Numbered from the stretch's first letter, positions 34,772 through 43,651 are shown. The stretch: 64,000 nucleotides of DNA from Lientehia hominis (GCF_021044755.1 NZ_JAJNOR010000003.1:1-64000); one strand, 5' to 3'. Numbers and translations are program-made. Notes: generated from the sequence alone by a model not told the origin.

Positions 34772-35857
34772 TTATTCAAGGTTTGCATGTAATTCAAATG
34801 CCGCCGCCCGCATAAATTCCAGATTCTCATTATGCTCAGCGATCATAGCATCCAACAGGATCAGCATACTGAGCTCATAAAGACAGCCCGGCATATTCGG
34901 ATCCTTCTGTTCTTCCGGCACAGGGAAATATACCACCTCACATTCCGGATAATGTTCCGGCGTTTTTTTCTCCGACAGCAGGAAGACCCGCGCGCCGGCC
35001 GCAGCTGCAGACACTGCCGTGCTTTTTGCAAGGGGATTTTCTCCGTCCCGGTCTGAAAGAATAAACACATCCCCCGGCTGGATCTCCGGACAAACGGTAT
35101 CATCCCAGACAAAAGCCCTGATTCCCATATGCATGAGTCTCATAAGATAGCATCTCAAAAGATTCCTGGGACGAGAGGAAGGGGCCCATACAAACACCCT
35201 GCCATTCAACGGCAGTGTGTTTTCAACTGCCTGCAGTACTGAATCCGCTTCCTCTTCTTTTATCCCTTCTTCCACTTGCCGTATTCTTTCTGCCAGCTCC
35301 ACGGCAGCGGGAAGAATCTCCCGTTCTTTGACAGGGGAGCAAATTTCCTTCTCTGTTCTGTAGCAGCTCACGACCGCCTCTAAAAAGAGAAGAAGACTTT
35401 GTTCATATTTTCCGCCGCCCGGCTGAATGGATCGTCCGATTCCTCCGCATGCGGCTGTCCTTCCTGGAACGATCACCGCATAATCAGAAGCATTTCGGCA
35501 AAGGGATTCAGGTACGATGGTAAGCAGGGCTGCCCTTGCTCCAAATCCCCGCGCGCGTTCTGCTATGCTGGCCACACCGATATTGTGGCCGGCGCCGCTG
35601 GCGATGATCAGCAGATCTTCCTTCCCGATAGCAGGAGTAATGGTGTCGCCGACCATATAAGCTGTTTTTCCTGCTTGAGAGAGGTGTGTGACAAAGCATC
35701 GAAGCATTGCCTGGCACCGTCCCGGAGCCCATGCGAAAACTCTTTTTGCTTTCACAATATCCGAATAAAGCCGCTTTACTTCCTCCTCTTTCATTCCATG
35801 CAGGCACTCGGTCAATTCGTCTATAATCGCACATGCAAATTCCTTCAGATTTCCCAC
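34772..35857 (-). CDS. Double SIS-domain protein, hexulose-phosphate-isomerase-like
   Basis: About 361 residues. GTG 35857 is preferred because GGAGG lies 13 nt upstream and the previous gene has stopped at 35865; an ATG at 35893 overlaps that gene. Residues about 1-170 form one SIS domain (KRVFAWAPGRCQAMLRCFVTHLSQAGKTAYMVGDTITPAIG, then IIASGAGHN). Residues about 195-361 repeat it (GRVFVWAPSSRPRNLLRCYLMRLMHMGIRAFVWDDTVCPEIQ, then FILSDRDGEN). Such SIS domains bind phosphosugars and catalyse aldose-ketose isomerisation, as in HxlB, which is one domain long. The two halves look like an internal duplication. Function in this operon is inferred. Confidence 0.7.
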   Translation of the reverse strand: MGNLKEFACAIIDELTECLHGMKEEEVKRLYSDIVKAKRVFAWAPGRCQAMLRCFVTHLSQAGKTAYMVGDTITPAIGKEDLLIIASGAGHNIGVASIAERARGFGARAALLTIVPESLCRNASDYAVIVPGRTAACGGIGRSIQPGGGKYEQSLLLFLEAVVSCYRTEKEICSPVKEREILPAAVELAERIRQVEEGIKEEEADSVLQAVENTLPLNGRVFVWAPSSRPRNLLRCYLMRLMHMGIRAFVWDDTVCPEIQPGDVFILSDRDGENPLAKSTAVSAAAAGARVFLLSEKKTPEHYPECEVVYFPVPEEQKDPNMPGCLYELSMLILLDAMIAEHNENLEFMRAAAFELHANLE

Positions 35858-35864
35858 CGGTATT

Positions 35865-36842
35865 TTACGACCTCCTCTGTGACAGGATGGCAAGAAGCAG
35901 CACCAGCCCTGTGATCAGGTTCTGCCAATACAGCGACAGTCCCGCCATTGACAATATGTTGCTGAGGAGCCCATAGATCAGCACACCTACAATAATGCCC
36001 CGCAGGTCGCCCAGACCTCCCCGCATCCTGGTTCCGCCGATCACAACAGCAGCCATCAGGGTGAATCCCCACTGGCTGCAGCTTGCGGGATCGCCTACTC
36101 CTGTACGTGCTACTAAGAACAGTCCCGCGATACATGCCAAAATACTGCAGATCAGATGTGTGATGAGCTGCGTCTTTTTTACATTCATGCCCATCATTGC
36201 CGCACTTTCCTGATCTCCTCCGATTGCATAGATCACCCGCCCCAGCTTTGTCTTTGACGCCATGATCCAGAAACCAAATACACAGACTAGAAATACGGCA
36301 AACGGCGTTGGCAGAAAGCCAAATAAGTTACTCCTGCTGATGCTGTAAAACAGTTCAATATTCTTTGTACTTCCTGCTATGTAAATGGTGGCGTCATTAT
36401 TGATGATAAGTCCCAGGGAACAGAATATCCAACCGGTGGATAAAGTTGCGATCATTGCCCTGACATGCAGCTTTGCGATAATAAAACCGTTGATAAGTCC
36501 CACTGCAGGACCGACGCACAGGCTGAGAAGCAGCGCCAGCCAAAGATTCATCCCGGCCTTTGTGATGCACCAGGAAAAGACCATGCCGGTAAGCATTGCT
36601 GTATATCCCACAGATACGTCGCGGCCGCCGCTGATAATACACAGGTTCACGCCGATGGCAGCAATTCCGAACCAGCTGACCTGCCTCATGACATTGGATA
36701 AATTGCTCCAGGACAGAAACGTGTTTCCGAATAATATGCTTGAAAACACAATCATCAAAATAAGAACGACTATGGTTCCTTTTCCCCGCAGAAAATCCAG
36801 GAATTCCGACAGCGGTATTTTTCTTTCTGAACTTTTTTCCAT
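35865..36842 (-). CDS. Ribose-type ABC transporter permease (second)
   Basis: A 325-residue permease with about ten helices and the BPD_transp_2 layout of RbsC (SVGYTAMLTGMVFSW, then GRVIYAIGGDQESAAMMGMNVKKTQLITH near residue 200). ATG 36842 has GGAGG 5 nt upstream; an ATG at 36854 overlaps the upstream stop and has no good ribosome binding site. It pairs with the permease directly upstream, and the two probably form a heterodimer. The ATPase is encoded just above them. Confidence 0.88.
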   Translation of the reverse strand: MEKSSERKIPLSEFLDFLRGKGTIVVLILMIVFSSILFGNTFLSWSNLSNVMRQVSWFGIAAIGVNLCIISGGRDVSVGYTAMLTGMVFSWCITKAGMNLWLALLLSLCVGPAVGLINGFIIAKLHVRAMIATLSTGWIFCSLGLIINNDATIYIAGSTKNIELFYSISRSNLFGFLPTPFAVFLVCVFGFWIMASKTKLGRVIYAIGGDQESAAMMGMNVKKTQLITHLICSILACIAGLFLVARTGVGDPASCSQWGFTLMAAVVIGGTRMRGGLGDLRGIIVGVLIYGLLSNILSMAGLSLYWQNLITGLVLLLAILSQRRS

Positions 36843-36853
36843 CTTTCCCTCCA

Positions 36854-37819
36854 TTATGAACGTTCTATTGAGTGCAGAGCCAGCGCGAAAACGATTACAA
36901 CGCCCTTCAAGATATTCGCCATCTGATAGGTAATATTGGAAAAATTCACAGTCATGGTGATAAGCGTCATAAGCAGAGCGCCTGCAATAGACCCATAGAT
37001 TCTTGCCTTTCCTCCGCGCATGCTGGTTCCGCCAATCGTTACAGCCGCTATGGCACTCATTTCATAATCAAGACCAATCGTATTTGCATCAGTAGCTCCG
37101 CTGCGGAACAGTTCGATCAAACCTCCGAAACCCGCCAGCACGGAAGAAAACAGATACACCGCAACGATCGTTCCTGCCACAGAAATGCCGCAGAGATATG
37201 CCGTCCTCTGATTGTTCCCGACCGCTTCCACATGTTTTCCAAAGCTTGTCTTTTTTGCGATAAACCAAGTCAGAAAAATCACTAGGATCATAGGAATTAC
37301 AATCACCGGCAGCCGAAAAGAAAACAGACGTTTTTGGGCAATAAAGGCTCCGATGGAACTGCTCACATTCCGCGCGATTCCCGAGGTATATATCTGTGCG
37401 GCAGCCCGGTATACCATCCTCGCGACCAGCATCGCAACCAGGGGCTGCAGCTTATATCTTGCTACCAGAGTACCATTTATCAGACCGCACACTAAGCTTA
37501 TTCCCAATGCTAAAAATATGGCGGCCGCCTGATTCCCTCCCGACACGATATATTCACCGCATATGGAAGAGGAAATCGCCATGATAGCGCCGACGGAAAG
37601 ATCGGTGCAGCCCGCTGAGATAACCAGGGTCATGCCCATTGTCACAAACATAAGAGAAGTAGTCTGTGCAATCAGATTCCATAGGGAATTGATCTGCACA
37701 AAGTTTTTGGTAAAGAGGGCATTGTAGAGAATCAGTACTACACACATGAGGGCGGCGGCATTATCGATCGCAAAATGTCCCGCTGTACCAGCCTTTGAAG
37801 TCAGCGTTTTTTTCTGCAT
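36854..37819 (-). CDS. Ribose-type ABC transporter permease (first)
   Basis: A 321-residue RbsC-like permease with about ten helices: GMTLVISAGCTDLSVGAIMAISSSICGEYI near residue 60 and GKHVEAVGNNQRTAYLCGISVAGT near residue 195 are the family blocks. It starts 3 bp after the ATPase stop. Two different permease genes, as here, are common in sugar and autoinducer-2-type importers. The family carries pentoses, hexoses or polyols; the substrate is not readable from the permease. Confidence 0.88.
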   Translation of the reverse strand: MQKKTLTSKAGTAGHFAIDNAAALMCVVLILYNALFTKNFVQINSLWNLIAQTTSLMFVTMGMTLVISAGCTDLSVGAIMAISSSICGEYIVSGGNQAAAIFLALGISLVCGLINGTLVARYKLQPLVAMLVARMVYRAAAQIYTSGIARNVSSSIGAFIAQKRLFSFRLPVIVIPMILVIFLTWFIAKKTSFGKHVEAVGNNQRTAYLCGISVAGTIVAVYLFSSVLAGFGGLIELFRSGATDANTIGLDYEMSAIAAVTIGGTSMRGGKARIYGSIAGALLMTLITMTVNFSNITYQMANILKGVVIVFALALHSIERS

Positions 37820-37822
37820 CCC

Positions 37823-39394
37823 TTACACCCCTTTCTCTTCCTGGAGCTTTTTCGCATCACGTACGGTTCTTCCGCCCTCCGCGATCGCATTGGTTATAGA
37901 TTCATTGGATATATCCATGCCCGACAGTTCGCTGACGACATGGCCTTCGTATAACACGATCACGCGGTCACAGCCTCTGACCAATTCTTCAAATTCAGAA
38001 GAAATATAGAGCACCGCCAATCCCTGCTCCGCCAGCTCCTGGATAAGCTTTTCAATCTCTGCCTTCGCGCCGACATCGATTCCCCTCGTAGGCTCATCAA
38101 AGATAATGAGTTTAGTATCCATGCACAGCCACCTGGCAACCAGCGCTTTCTGTTGATTTCCTCCCGACAGTTTTCGAATTTCCATAGAGGAAGACGGTGT
38201 CTTAACAGCCAAGCGGCCGATATACTCCTTGACCACTGCGTTTTTCTTTTTTCTGTTGATCACTCCGAAGCGTACATAGGAATCCATGGACGGCATGATA
38301 ATATTGTCATCCACTCCCATCAGGGCGAATATCCCTTCGCTGCGGCGCTCTTCTGTGCAGTAAGCGATTCCGTTTTTGATCGATGCCGCCGGAGATTTCA
38401 AATTGACCCGTTCGCCTTTGAAATACCGCTCACCGGTAAAATCTTGGTCATCGCCAAATATGATCCTTGCCAGTTCCGTTCTTCCCGATCCCAGTAACCC
38501 GGCTAATCCTACGATCTCGCCGCTCTTGATCTCCAGATCAACATTGTAGAGCCGGTTCTTTTTGTTTATGTTCCGCAGACTATAGAGAACCGGAGCATTC
38601 TTGAGTTCCGGATTCTCTTTCTTTCGCACAACTACCTCCCTGCCCTTCGCATCCCCGATCATGCTGCTTATCAGCTGACTCATATTAATAGCCGCAGACT
38701 CATAAACCCCTATAAGGTGACCGTTACGCAATACGGTGATCCGATCGCTGATGGCAAACACTTCGTTCATACGATGTGTGATATAAATGATTCCGATTCC
38801 CTTTGTCTTTAATCTCCGAATCTCTCTGAACAGCACCTCTACTTCATCCGCATCCAGAGAGGAGGTCGCTTCATCCAAGATCAGGACCTTCGCGTTTACC
38901 ACGACTGCCCGCGCTATGGCTACCATCTGCTGAACTGCCGCTGTAAGATCCTTAAGAGGTTTTTTTACATCTATGTAGACGGACATTTCTGCCAAGATCT
39001 GCTTTGCTTCCTCATTTGTCTTTTTCCAATCGATCAATCCCCGCTTGTTTCTGATTTCGTGTCCTATAAACAGGTTTTCCGCTACGCTCAGAAACGGGCT
39101 CAGATTCAATTCCTGAAATACGCTCTGAATGCCCAGCTGCTGCGATTCCAGCACTGATCTTGCTCTTATCTCTTTTCCATCCAGCAAAACCTGACCGGAA
39201 TCTTTTGTATACAATCCAGTGATAATCTTGATCAAAGTAGATTTACCGGCTCCGTTTTCTCCCATCAGGGCCATGACCTCTCCTCTGCGAAGATTAAAAT
39301 CTACATTCGTAAGTGCAGGCACTGTAGAAAAGGATTTATATATATTGCGGGCTTCCAGAAGATATTCCTGCTTTTCTGTCTTCTGATTTTCCAA
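37823..39394 (-). CDS. Ribose-type ABC transporter ATP-binding protein (double ABC domain)
   Basis: A 523-residue RbsA-like protein with two ABC domains. The first has Walker A GENGAGKSTL near residue 45 and Walker B VLILDEATSSLD. The second has a degenerate Walker A (GLLGSGRTELARI), a good signature LSGGNQQKALVARWL and Walker B LIIFDEPTRGIDVG. This asymmetry is normal for the family, in which one site is poorly active. It energises the two permeases downstream for import of a sugar-like compound. Confidence 0.93.
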   Translation of the reverse strand: MENQKTEKQEYLLEARNIYKSFSTVPALTNVDFNLRRGEVMALMGENGAGKSTLIKIITGLYTKDSGQVLLDGKEIRARSVLESQQLGIQSVFQELNLSPFLSVAENLFIGHEIRNKRGLIDWKKTNEEAKQILAEMSVYIDVKKPLKDLTAAVQQMVAIARAVVVNAKVLILDEATSSLDADEVEVLFREIRRLKTKGIGIIYITHRMNEVFAISDRITVLRNGHLIGVYESAAINMSQLISSMIGDAKGREVVVRKKENPELKNAPVLYSLRNINKKNRLYNVDLEIKSGEIVGLAGLLGSGRTELARIIFGDDQDFTGERYFKGERVNLKSPAASIKNGIAYCTEERRSEGIFALMGVDDNIIMPSMDSYVRFGVINRKKKNAVVKEYIGRLAVKTPSSSMEIRKLSGGNQQKALVARWLCMDTKLIIFDEPTRGIDVGAKAEIEKLIQELAEQGLAVLYISSEFEELVRGCDRVIVLYEGHVVSELSGMDISNESITNAIAEGGRTVRDAKKLQEEKGV

Positions 39395-39425
39395 GCTATC
39401 ACCTCGCTTTTAAAAAACTGATAGG

Positions 39426-39833
39426 TTATCTGACTTTAAAAAATTCAATCAGTTCTCCGTCGGGACCATAAACAAAAGCGATCCGGATCAGCAGCGGCGG
39501 CACTGACTGAATCACCGTATCAAACGGAGCATCCCTGCTGACTGCTCCCGCTTTTATCGCCGACTCATACGTCTCATCCGTATTTTCTACTCCAATGGCT
39601 AAATGAAAAAAGCAGCCGCTTCTCTTCTCAAAGTCCTCAGGAAGACCCTCCTCTCCTCCCTCATAAATCTCTATAAAGTCCCCTCCGCCAATATCCACCA
39701 TACAGCATCGTCCATCGTCTCCCTGCCATTCATAAGCCAATCGACAGCCAATCCCGCCGCAATAAAATGCAAGGGTATTTTCATAGTCGGCCGCGCGCAA
39801 TGCAATATGATGAAATGTATGATTCGTTCCCAT
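39426..39833 (-). CDS. VOC (glyoxalase/bleomycin-resistance) family metalloenzyme
   Basis: A 135-residue VOC protein, one full glyoxalase-like unit with two beta-alpha-beta-beta-beta modules. Candidate metal ligands are His in FHHIALRA near residue 8, Glu in FIEIYEGG, His in FFHLAIGVENTD and Glu in GELIEFFKV at the C-terminus. Such enzymes include glyoxalase I, methylmalonyl-CoA epimerase and ring-cleaving dioxygenases. In this operon an epimerase or isomerase role on a small keto or CoA compound is possible. Which one is not shown. Confidence 0.8.
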   Translation of the reverse strand: MGTNHTFHHIALRAADYENTLAFYCGGIGCRLAYEWQGDDGRCCMVDIGGGDFIEIYEGGEEGLPEDFEKRSGCFFHLAIGVENTDETYESAIKAGAVSRDAPFDTVIQSVPPLLIRIAFVYGPDGELIEFFKVR

Positions 39834-40243
39834 AATGTCCGCCTCTTTTCTTTGTATACCTTTGAATACTTTTCAAACAAACTTATTTTTATTAACCCGA
39901 AGAAACAGGAGGAAGTCCGCTTCCATCCAGGCGGGTCGCTGGCAGCCGTAACCAGCATCTTTGCGGCCTCCGGTCGGTCCTTTCCAACTGACATGGATAA
40001 ATCGATATTTTTCCATGTCAGATTCCAATAAAAACCTGCATGAAATTCGGTTTTTACCTCCCTGCGGCCGGAAAGATCCTGCTAACGCCCCTGCATCGCC
40101 AGCGAACCGAAATCGTGACGGCCTGGAACTTCTGCCGGTGTTTAACCGGAACTTGATCGGAGCTAACTATAAATGATTCCAAAAAGTATTTAGTATCATA
40201 CCTTGCCGCCCATCAAATTTGGTTATCTGAAACTTTTTAGCCT
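39834..40243 (-). other. 410-bp gap between the binding-protein and VOC genes
   Basis: No gene is visible here. On the minus strand it holds a 10-bp perfect inverted repeat with a 14-nt loop (39988-39997 with 40012-40021, arms CTGACATGGA/TCCATGTCAG) and a shorter CCGGT/ACCGG hairpin. TTGTTT and TATACA, 16 bp apart just before the VOC start, form a weak candidate promoter. The structure could cause partial termination after the abundant binding-protein message, as often seen in ABC operons. None of this is certain. Confidence 0.4.
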
Positions 40244-41386
40244 TTATTGTCCCTCATACCCAATCAATTCATCAAACTTGGAGAAATTATCGAACCATTC
40301 CTGTGCATTGGAAGAATCAAAAACAGTAGTTTTAATTTCATAATAGGAATCGAGAGTCTCCCCCTGGAAATATCTCTGAATCAAGTCCAGCTGCTGCTCC
40401 GCGTAAAAGCAGGGAGACTCAACCGCGATATAGAGTTCATCATCAAGAATACTCTGTAAGTCTTCCTTTACGCCGTCAACAACGACGACATAGATATCTT
40501 TATTCGGAGTGTAGCCCATGTTCTTGATGGCGGCGACCGCCCCGATCGCGCAGTTATGTGTCATACAAACAATGACATTAACACCCTTTTCTGTCTCCGG
40601 TCCGCCGCTGCTCATAATATAATTCTCCACAATGGACTGTGCATCTGCCGCCTTGTTATAGGCCGTCTGTGTTCCGATCGTAACGATGGAATCATTGGCA
40701 AAATCCACTTCATTGTAGCCGTTTAAACGGTCAGTAGCGCTCTGCATACCCGGCGTACCAAATACAACGACACAGTACGCAGTCTGCCCATTCAGTTTCT
40801 CGTCTACGATACGGAGTACCGCATTTCCCGCATTTTCTCCCTGTAATTTCATATCTGACTGGAGTAACGTGACATAGTCTTCGCCGGCAGTATAAACATC
40901 GGAATTCAGAGCATTTCCCATAACAAATACGGGTATCCCGGCAGCTCTGCAGTCCGCAAGTGCACTGTCATATCCTTCTGACTGGCAGGGATCGAGAATA
41001 ATCACATCACATTTCTGTTCGATCAGGCTTTCCACATCTGCAATCTGCTGTTCCACACTGTTGTTGCAGACCGCATAGGAAACTGTACATCCCGCTCCCT
41101 CAAATGTATAGACCAGGTAATCCAACTGACGAATTGCCGACGCGCTGGCATATGCATAAAAAGAAATGCCTACTTTCAGCTCTGACAATTCCTTGGTCTC
41201 AAAACCCTTCTCCGTTTCCGCAGCTGTGGTGTCTTTTGCTCCAGTTTTGGCTTCCGTTGTCTTAACGGCTGTTTCGGACGCCTTCGTTTCCGTTTTTCCA
41301 CTTTTTCCGGCCGGTGACGATCCGCATCCGGCAAGAAGTGTAATCATTAAACAAAGGAACAAAACGCAGGATATCATCTTCTTCAT
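40244..41386 (-). CDS. Sugar-binding lipoprotein of the ribose-type ABC importer
   Basis: A 380-residue solute-binding protein. The signal peptide ISCVLFLCLMITLLAGC ends in a lipobox (LAGC) whose Cys at about residue 21 would be lipidated, followed by a Ser/Thr/Lys linker to about residue 65. The rest is a type-1 periplasmic-binding fold (KVGISFYAYASASAIRQLDYLVY, then VIILDPCQSEGYDSALADCRAAGIPVFVMG), like RbsB. AAAAGGAG precedes the start. It captures the substrate for the ATPase and permeases encoded about 1 kb further on. Confidence 0.92.
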   Translation of the reverse strand: MKKMISCVLFLCLMITLLAGCGSSPAGKSGKTETKASETAVKTTEAKTGAKDTTAAETEKGFETKELSELKVGISFYAYASASAIRQLDYLVYTFEGAGCTVSYAVCNNSVEQQIADVESLIEQKCDVIILDPCQSEGYDSALADCRAAGIPVFVMGNALNSDVYTAGEDYVTLLQSDMKLQGENAGNAVLRIVDEKLNGQTAYCVVVFGTPGMQSATDRLNGYNEVDFANDSIVTIGTQTAYNKAADAQSIVENYIMSSGGPETEKGVNVIVCMTHNCAIGAVAAIKNMGYTPNKDIYVVVVDGVKEDLQSILDDELYIAVESPCFYAEQQLDLIQRYFQGETLDSYYEIKTTVFDSSNAQEWFDNFSKFDELIGYEGQ

Positions 41387-41430
41387 TTTATTTTTCTCCT
41401 TTTCCTTTTAATTGGGCTTATTTGTCTCCT

Positions 41431-42327
41431 TCAGGATATTTTGTTTGCCAGTTTTTCATAAAAAGAGATTACCTGGCGGGCTTTCTCAACCACTGGCACA
41501 TCCAGAAAATGCCCTTCTACAAAAATATCCGCAATCTGGCCGGCAGCCAGCGCAGCATTGTATCCTTCAACCAATCGGCAGGAAAGTTCATATTCCTCTC
41601 TGGTCGGTGCATAGACACGGTTAATGACAGGGACGTGCGGCAGCATTGAAACAGAACGTCCCGTAAATCCCATTTCCTTGTCCTTACGAGTATCCTTTTC
41701 AATAAAATCATCCAAAGAAACTCCCGGAGGTGCGATCACCGTCGTGTCAAATACCTGTACGCCTGCGGCTTTTGCAGCAAGGACCATTTTTTGTTTTACA
41801 TACAAAAGCTGAACCGTGTCAGGATCCAGGCTTCGGTCAATGCCCATGGCGCTGGTCAGGTCTCCCGCTCCAAGGCCGATCCCGGTGACCCGTTTGGTGC
41901 AGACAGCCATTTCATAGCAATTGAGGATTCCCAGTGGAGATTCCAACGTTAATATGAGTTCAATACTGTTTTTCGGAAGCCCCTGTTCCCTCTCAGTCTC
42001 GGCAAGTCTCCGGTCAATATAAAGCACATACTCTGTTGTTTCACATTTCGGCAGTCTGACCGCATCCGGAGCCAGCGGAAAGATCGCTTCCATGTCCTCT
42101 TTTCCCCATTCACTGTCAGGATGATTGATTCTCACGATCCGTTCCTTCCCCCGAAAATCAACATTTTTCAAAGCATTGACAGCGCCTTTTCTCGCCTCCT
42201 CCTTCTGAGTCGGAGGGACCAGATCTTCCAGCTCCAAAACAATGCAGTCTGCTTCGCTCCGCAGCGCCTCCTGCAGCCGGTCCGGCTGGTTTCCGTTTAC
42301 CCAGAGCAATGTCCTTCTCAGTTTCAA
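41431..42327 (-). CDS. CitE/HpcH-type aldolase or lyase (second paralogue, TTG start)
   Basis: A 298-residue protein of the same family as 33809-34720. TTG 42327 is chosen because AGGGG lies 8 nt upstream and LKLRRTLLWVNG aligns with MRLRRTMFWVNG of the paralogue; the in-frame extension further upstream crosses the promoter. Here the LELEDLVPP motif keeps both acids; VRINHPDSE, LTLESPLGI and IGLGAGDLTSAM supply the Arg and metal ligands. It is the first gene of the catabolic operon. Two versions in one operon suggest either two successive cleavages or a heteromer. Confidence 0.85.
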   Translation of the reverse strand: MKLRRTLLWVNGNQPDRLQEALRSEADCIVLELEDLVPPTQKEEARKGAVNALKNVDFRGKERIVRINHPDSEWGKEDMEAIFPLAPDAVRLPKCETTEYVLYIDRRLAETEREQGLPKNSIELILTLESPLGILNCYEMAVCTKRVTGIGLGAGDLTSAMGIDRSLDPDTVQLLYVKQKMVLAAKAAGVQVFDTTVIAPPGVSLDDFIEKDTRKDKEMGFTGRSVSMLPHVPVINRVYAPTREEYELSCRLVEGYNAALAAGQIADIFVEGHFLDVPVVEKARQVISFYEKLANKIS

Positions 42328-42400
42328 AATACACACCCCTTTCCTTTCTTCCGATGCCCAGACCATGCTTCGAACATGACAGGGTATTTTCTCTATTAAT

Positions 42401-42458
42401 AGTATAATTCCAACAAAAAAGGAAAGTAAAACATCAATTAATTGTGAGAATATAACAA
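42401..42458 (-). promoter_or_regulatory. Promoter and candidate LysR operator of the catabolic operon
   Basis: On the minus strand TTTACT (42425-42430) and TATACT (42401-42406) are 18 bp apart, 73 bp upstream of the TTG start. Just upstream of the -35 lies TTGT-N9-ACAA (42442-42458), an inverted repeat of the T-N11-A kind bound by LysR-type activators. The LysR gene is next upstream. Confidence 0.5.
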
Positions 42459-42532
42459 AAGGTTGTGATGCTTTTAAAAATCTCATTTTTGAATGGCTCC
42501 AGAAATACTCGAATAGATGTTTTCAATAGAAC

Positions 42533-42565
42533 AAAAAAAGACCGCTGTGCAAAACAGCGATCTTT
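42533..42565 (-). terminator. Intrinsic terminator of the LysR gene
   Basis: An 8-bp stem (42540-42547 with 42555-42562, one G-U pair) with a 7-nt loop is followed on the minus strand by seven T residues. It ends the regulator message 29 bp after its stop, so the catabolic operon downstream needs its own promoter. Confidence 0.85.
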
Positions 42566-42593
42566 TCAGGCAAAAAGATTTTAAGAAATACTA

Positions 42594-43598
42594 TTAATCG
42601 ATGGTCGGAAAAACATTTGGTTTCTCGGCGGCGTCAGCCGGCAGTAAATATATATGATTCGATACGACCTCCTGCAGCAGTTCCATAAAATGCTGCTGAT
42701 AAATGGGAAGCTGCTGGTTCTTTCTGTACATAATCGTGATCGTATTACATTCCTCCATTCCGCTGAGAGGAAAAATATTAATGGGATTGTTAGGCCAGCG
42801 CCGGTTGTAGTCCCTGACCTGCGGAAGCAAAAACTGCAGGCAAAAGCACCCCAGGACATCACACAAATTAATATTTAATTCATTGCTCCCTGTAAGAACC
42901 ATAAACGATAAGTTGATATTCCTTTGTGTCAGATACCGTGTTACATATTGATTGATATGCGTCGACGTCGGATTAAAGCAAAACGGGATATGCTCAAACT
43001 CATGGAGATCCACCCCTCCCCGAAACCGATATTTACAGCTTGGAAATGTGTCAGGAAAATACCGTTTCAAAATGTTATCCGTCATACAGAGATAGATGCT
43101 CTCTTTTGCCAGTTCTATGGTTTCTATTTCTGGCGAAGGCTCCGGAGATACTCCCAGCGCGATATCCATTTTCCCTTTTATGATTTCATCTCGAAAAAAA
43201 GAAGTATTTCCCATATCTACGATGACTTTAATCTTAGAATACATCTGGCGAAACGAGGCCAAGAGCGGGGGCACAATGTCAAAGGATCTTCCGTAGGAAA
43301 TTCCAAAACAAAGCTGACCCTGAAGTCCGCTTTGTACGCTGTCCAGTTCCGCGGAAAGAGTGTTGGCCAATTGGCGCATCTGTTTTGCCCTTTTATATAA
43401 GATTTCTCCCGCCGGGGTCAGACGAAATTCCGGCTTGCGCTGAAACAGCTGCACACCATACCGGTCTTCCAGTGTTTTGATATATTTGCTCAGAGCCTGC
43501 TGCGATATGTATGCGCGCTGTGCGGCCCTTGTAATATTCAGCTCCTCCGCCACAAGAAGAAAATAGTCAAATTCGCGCGGCAGCATTGAATTATTCAT
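42594..43598 (-). CDS. LysR-family transcriptional regulator
   Basis: A 334-residue regulator. ATG 43598 has AGAGG 8 nt upstream; a longer frame has no homology at its N-terminus. LPREFDYFLLVAEELNITRAAQRAYISQQALSKYIKTLEDRYGVQLFQR is the winged helix-turn-helix of LysR proteins, and the rest (GQLCFGISYGRSFDIVPPLLASF onward) is the effector-binding domain. It has its own promoter and terminator and is transcribed in the same direction as the catabolic operon, which begins 270 bp further on. It probably activates that operon in response to the substrate; the effector is unknown. Confidence 0.92.
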   Translation of the reverse strand: MNNSMLPREFDYFLLVAEELNITRAAQRAYISQQALSKYIKTLEDRYGVQLFQRKPEFRLTPAGEILYKRAKQMRQLANTLSAELDSVQSGLQGQLCFGISYGRSFDIVPPLLASFRQMYSKIKVIVDMGNTSFFRDEIIKGKMDIALGVSPEPSPEIETIELAKESIYLCMTDNILKRYFPDTFPSCKYRFRGGVDLHEFEHIPFCFNPTSTHINQYVTRYLTQRNINLSFMVLTGSNELNINLCDVLGCFCLQFLLPQVRDYNRRWPNNPINIFPLSGMEECNTITIMYRKNQQLPIYQQHFMELLQEVVSNHIYLLPADAAEKPNVFPTID

Positions 43599-43651
43599 AA
43601 TAACAACCTCTGGATTGCAGATGACTGACATGCGACCAGGAAACACCTATA

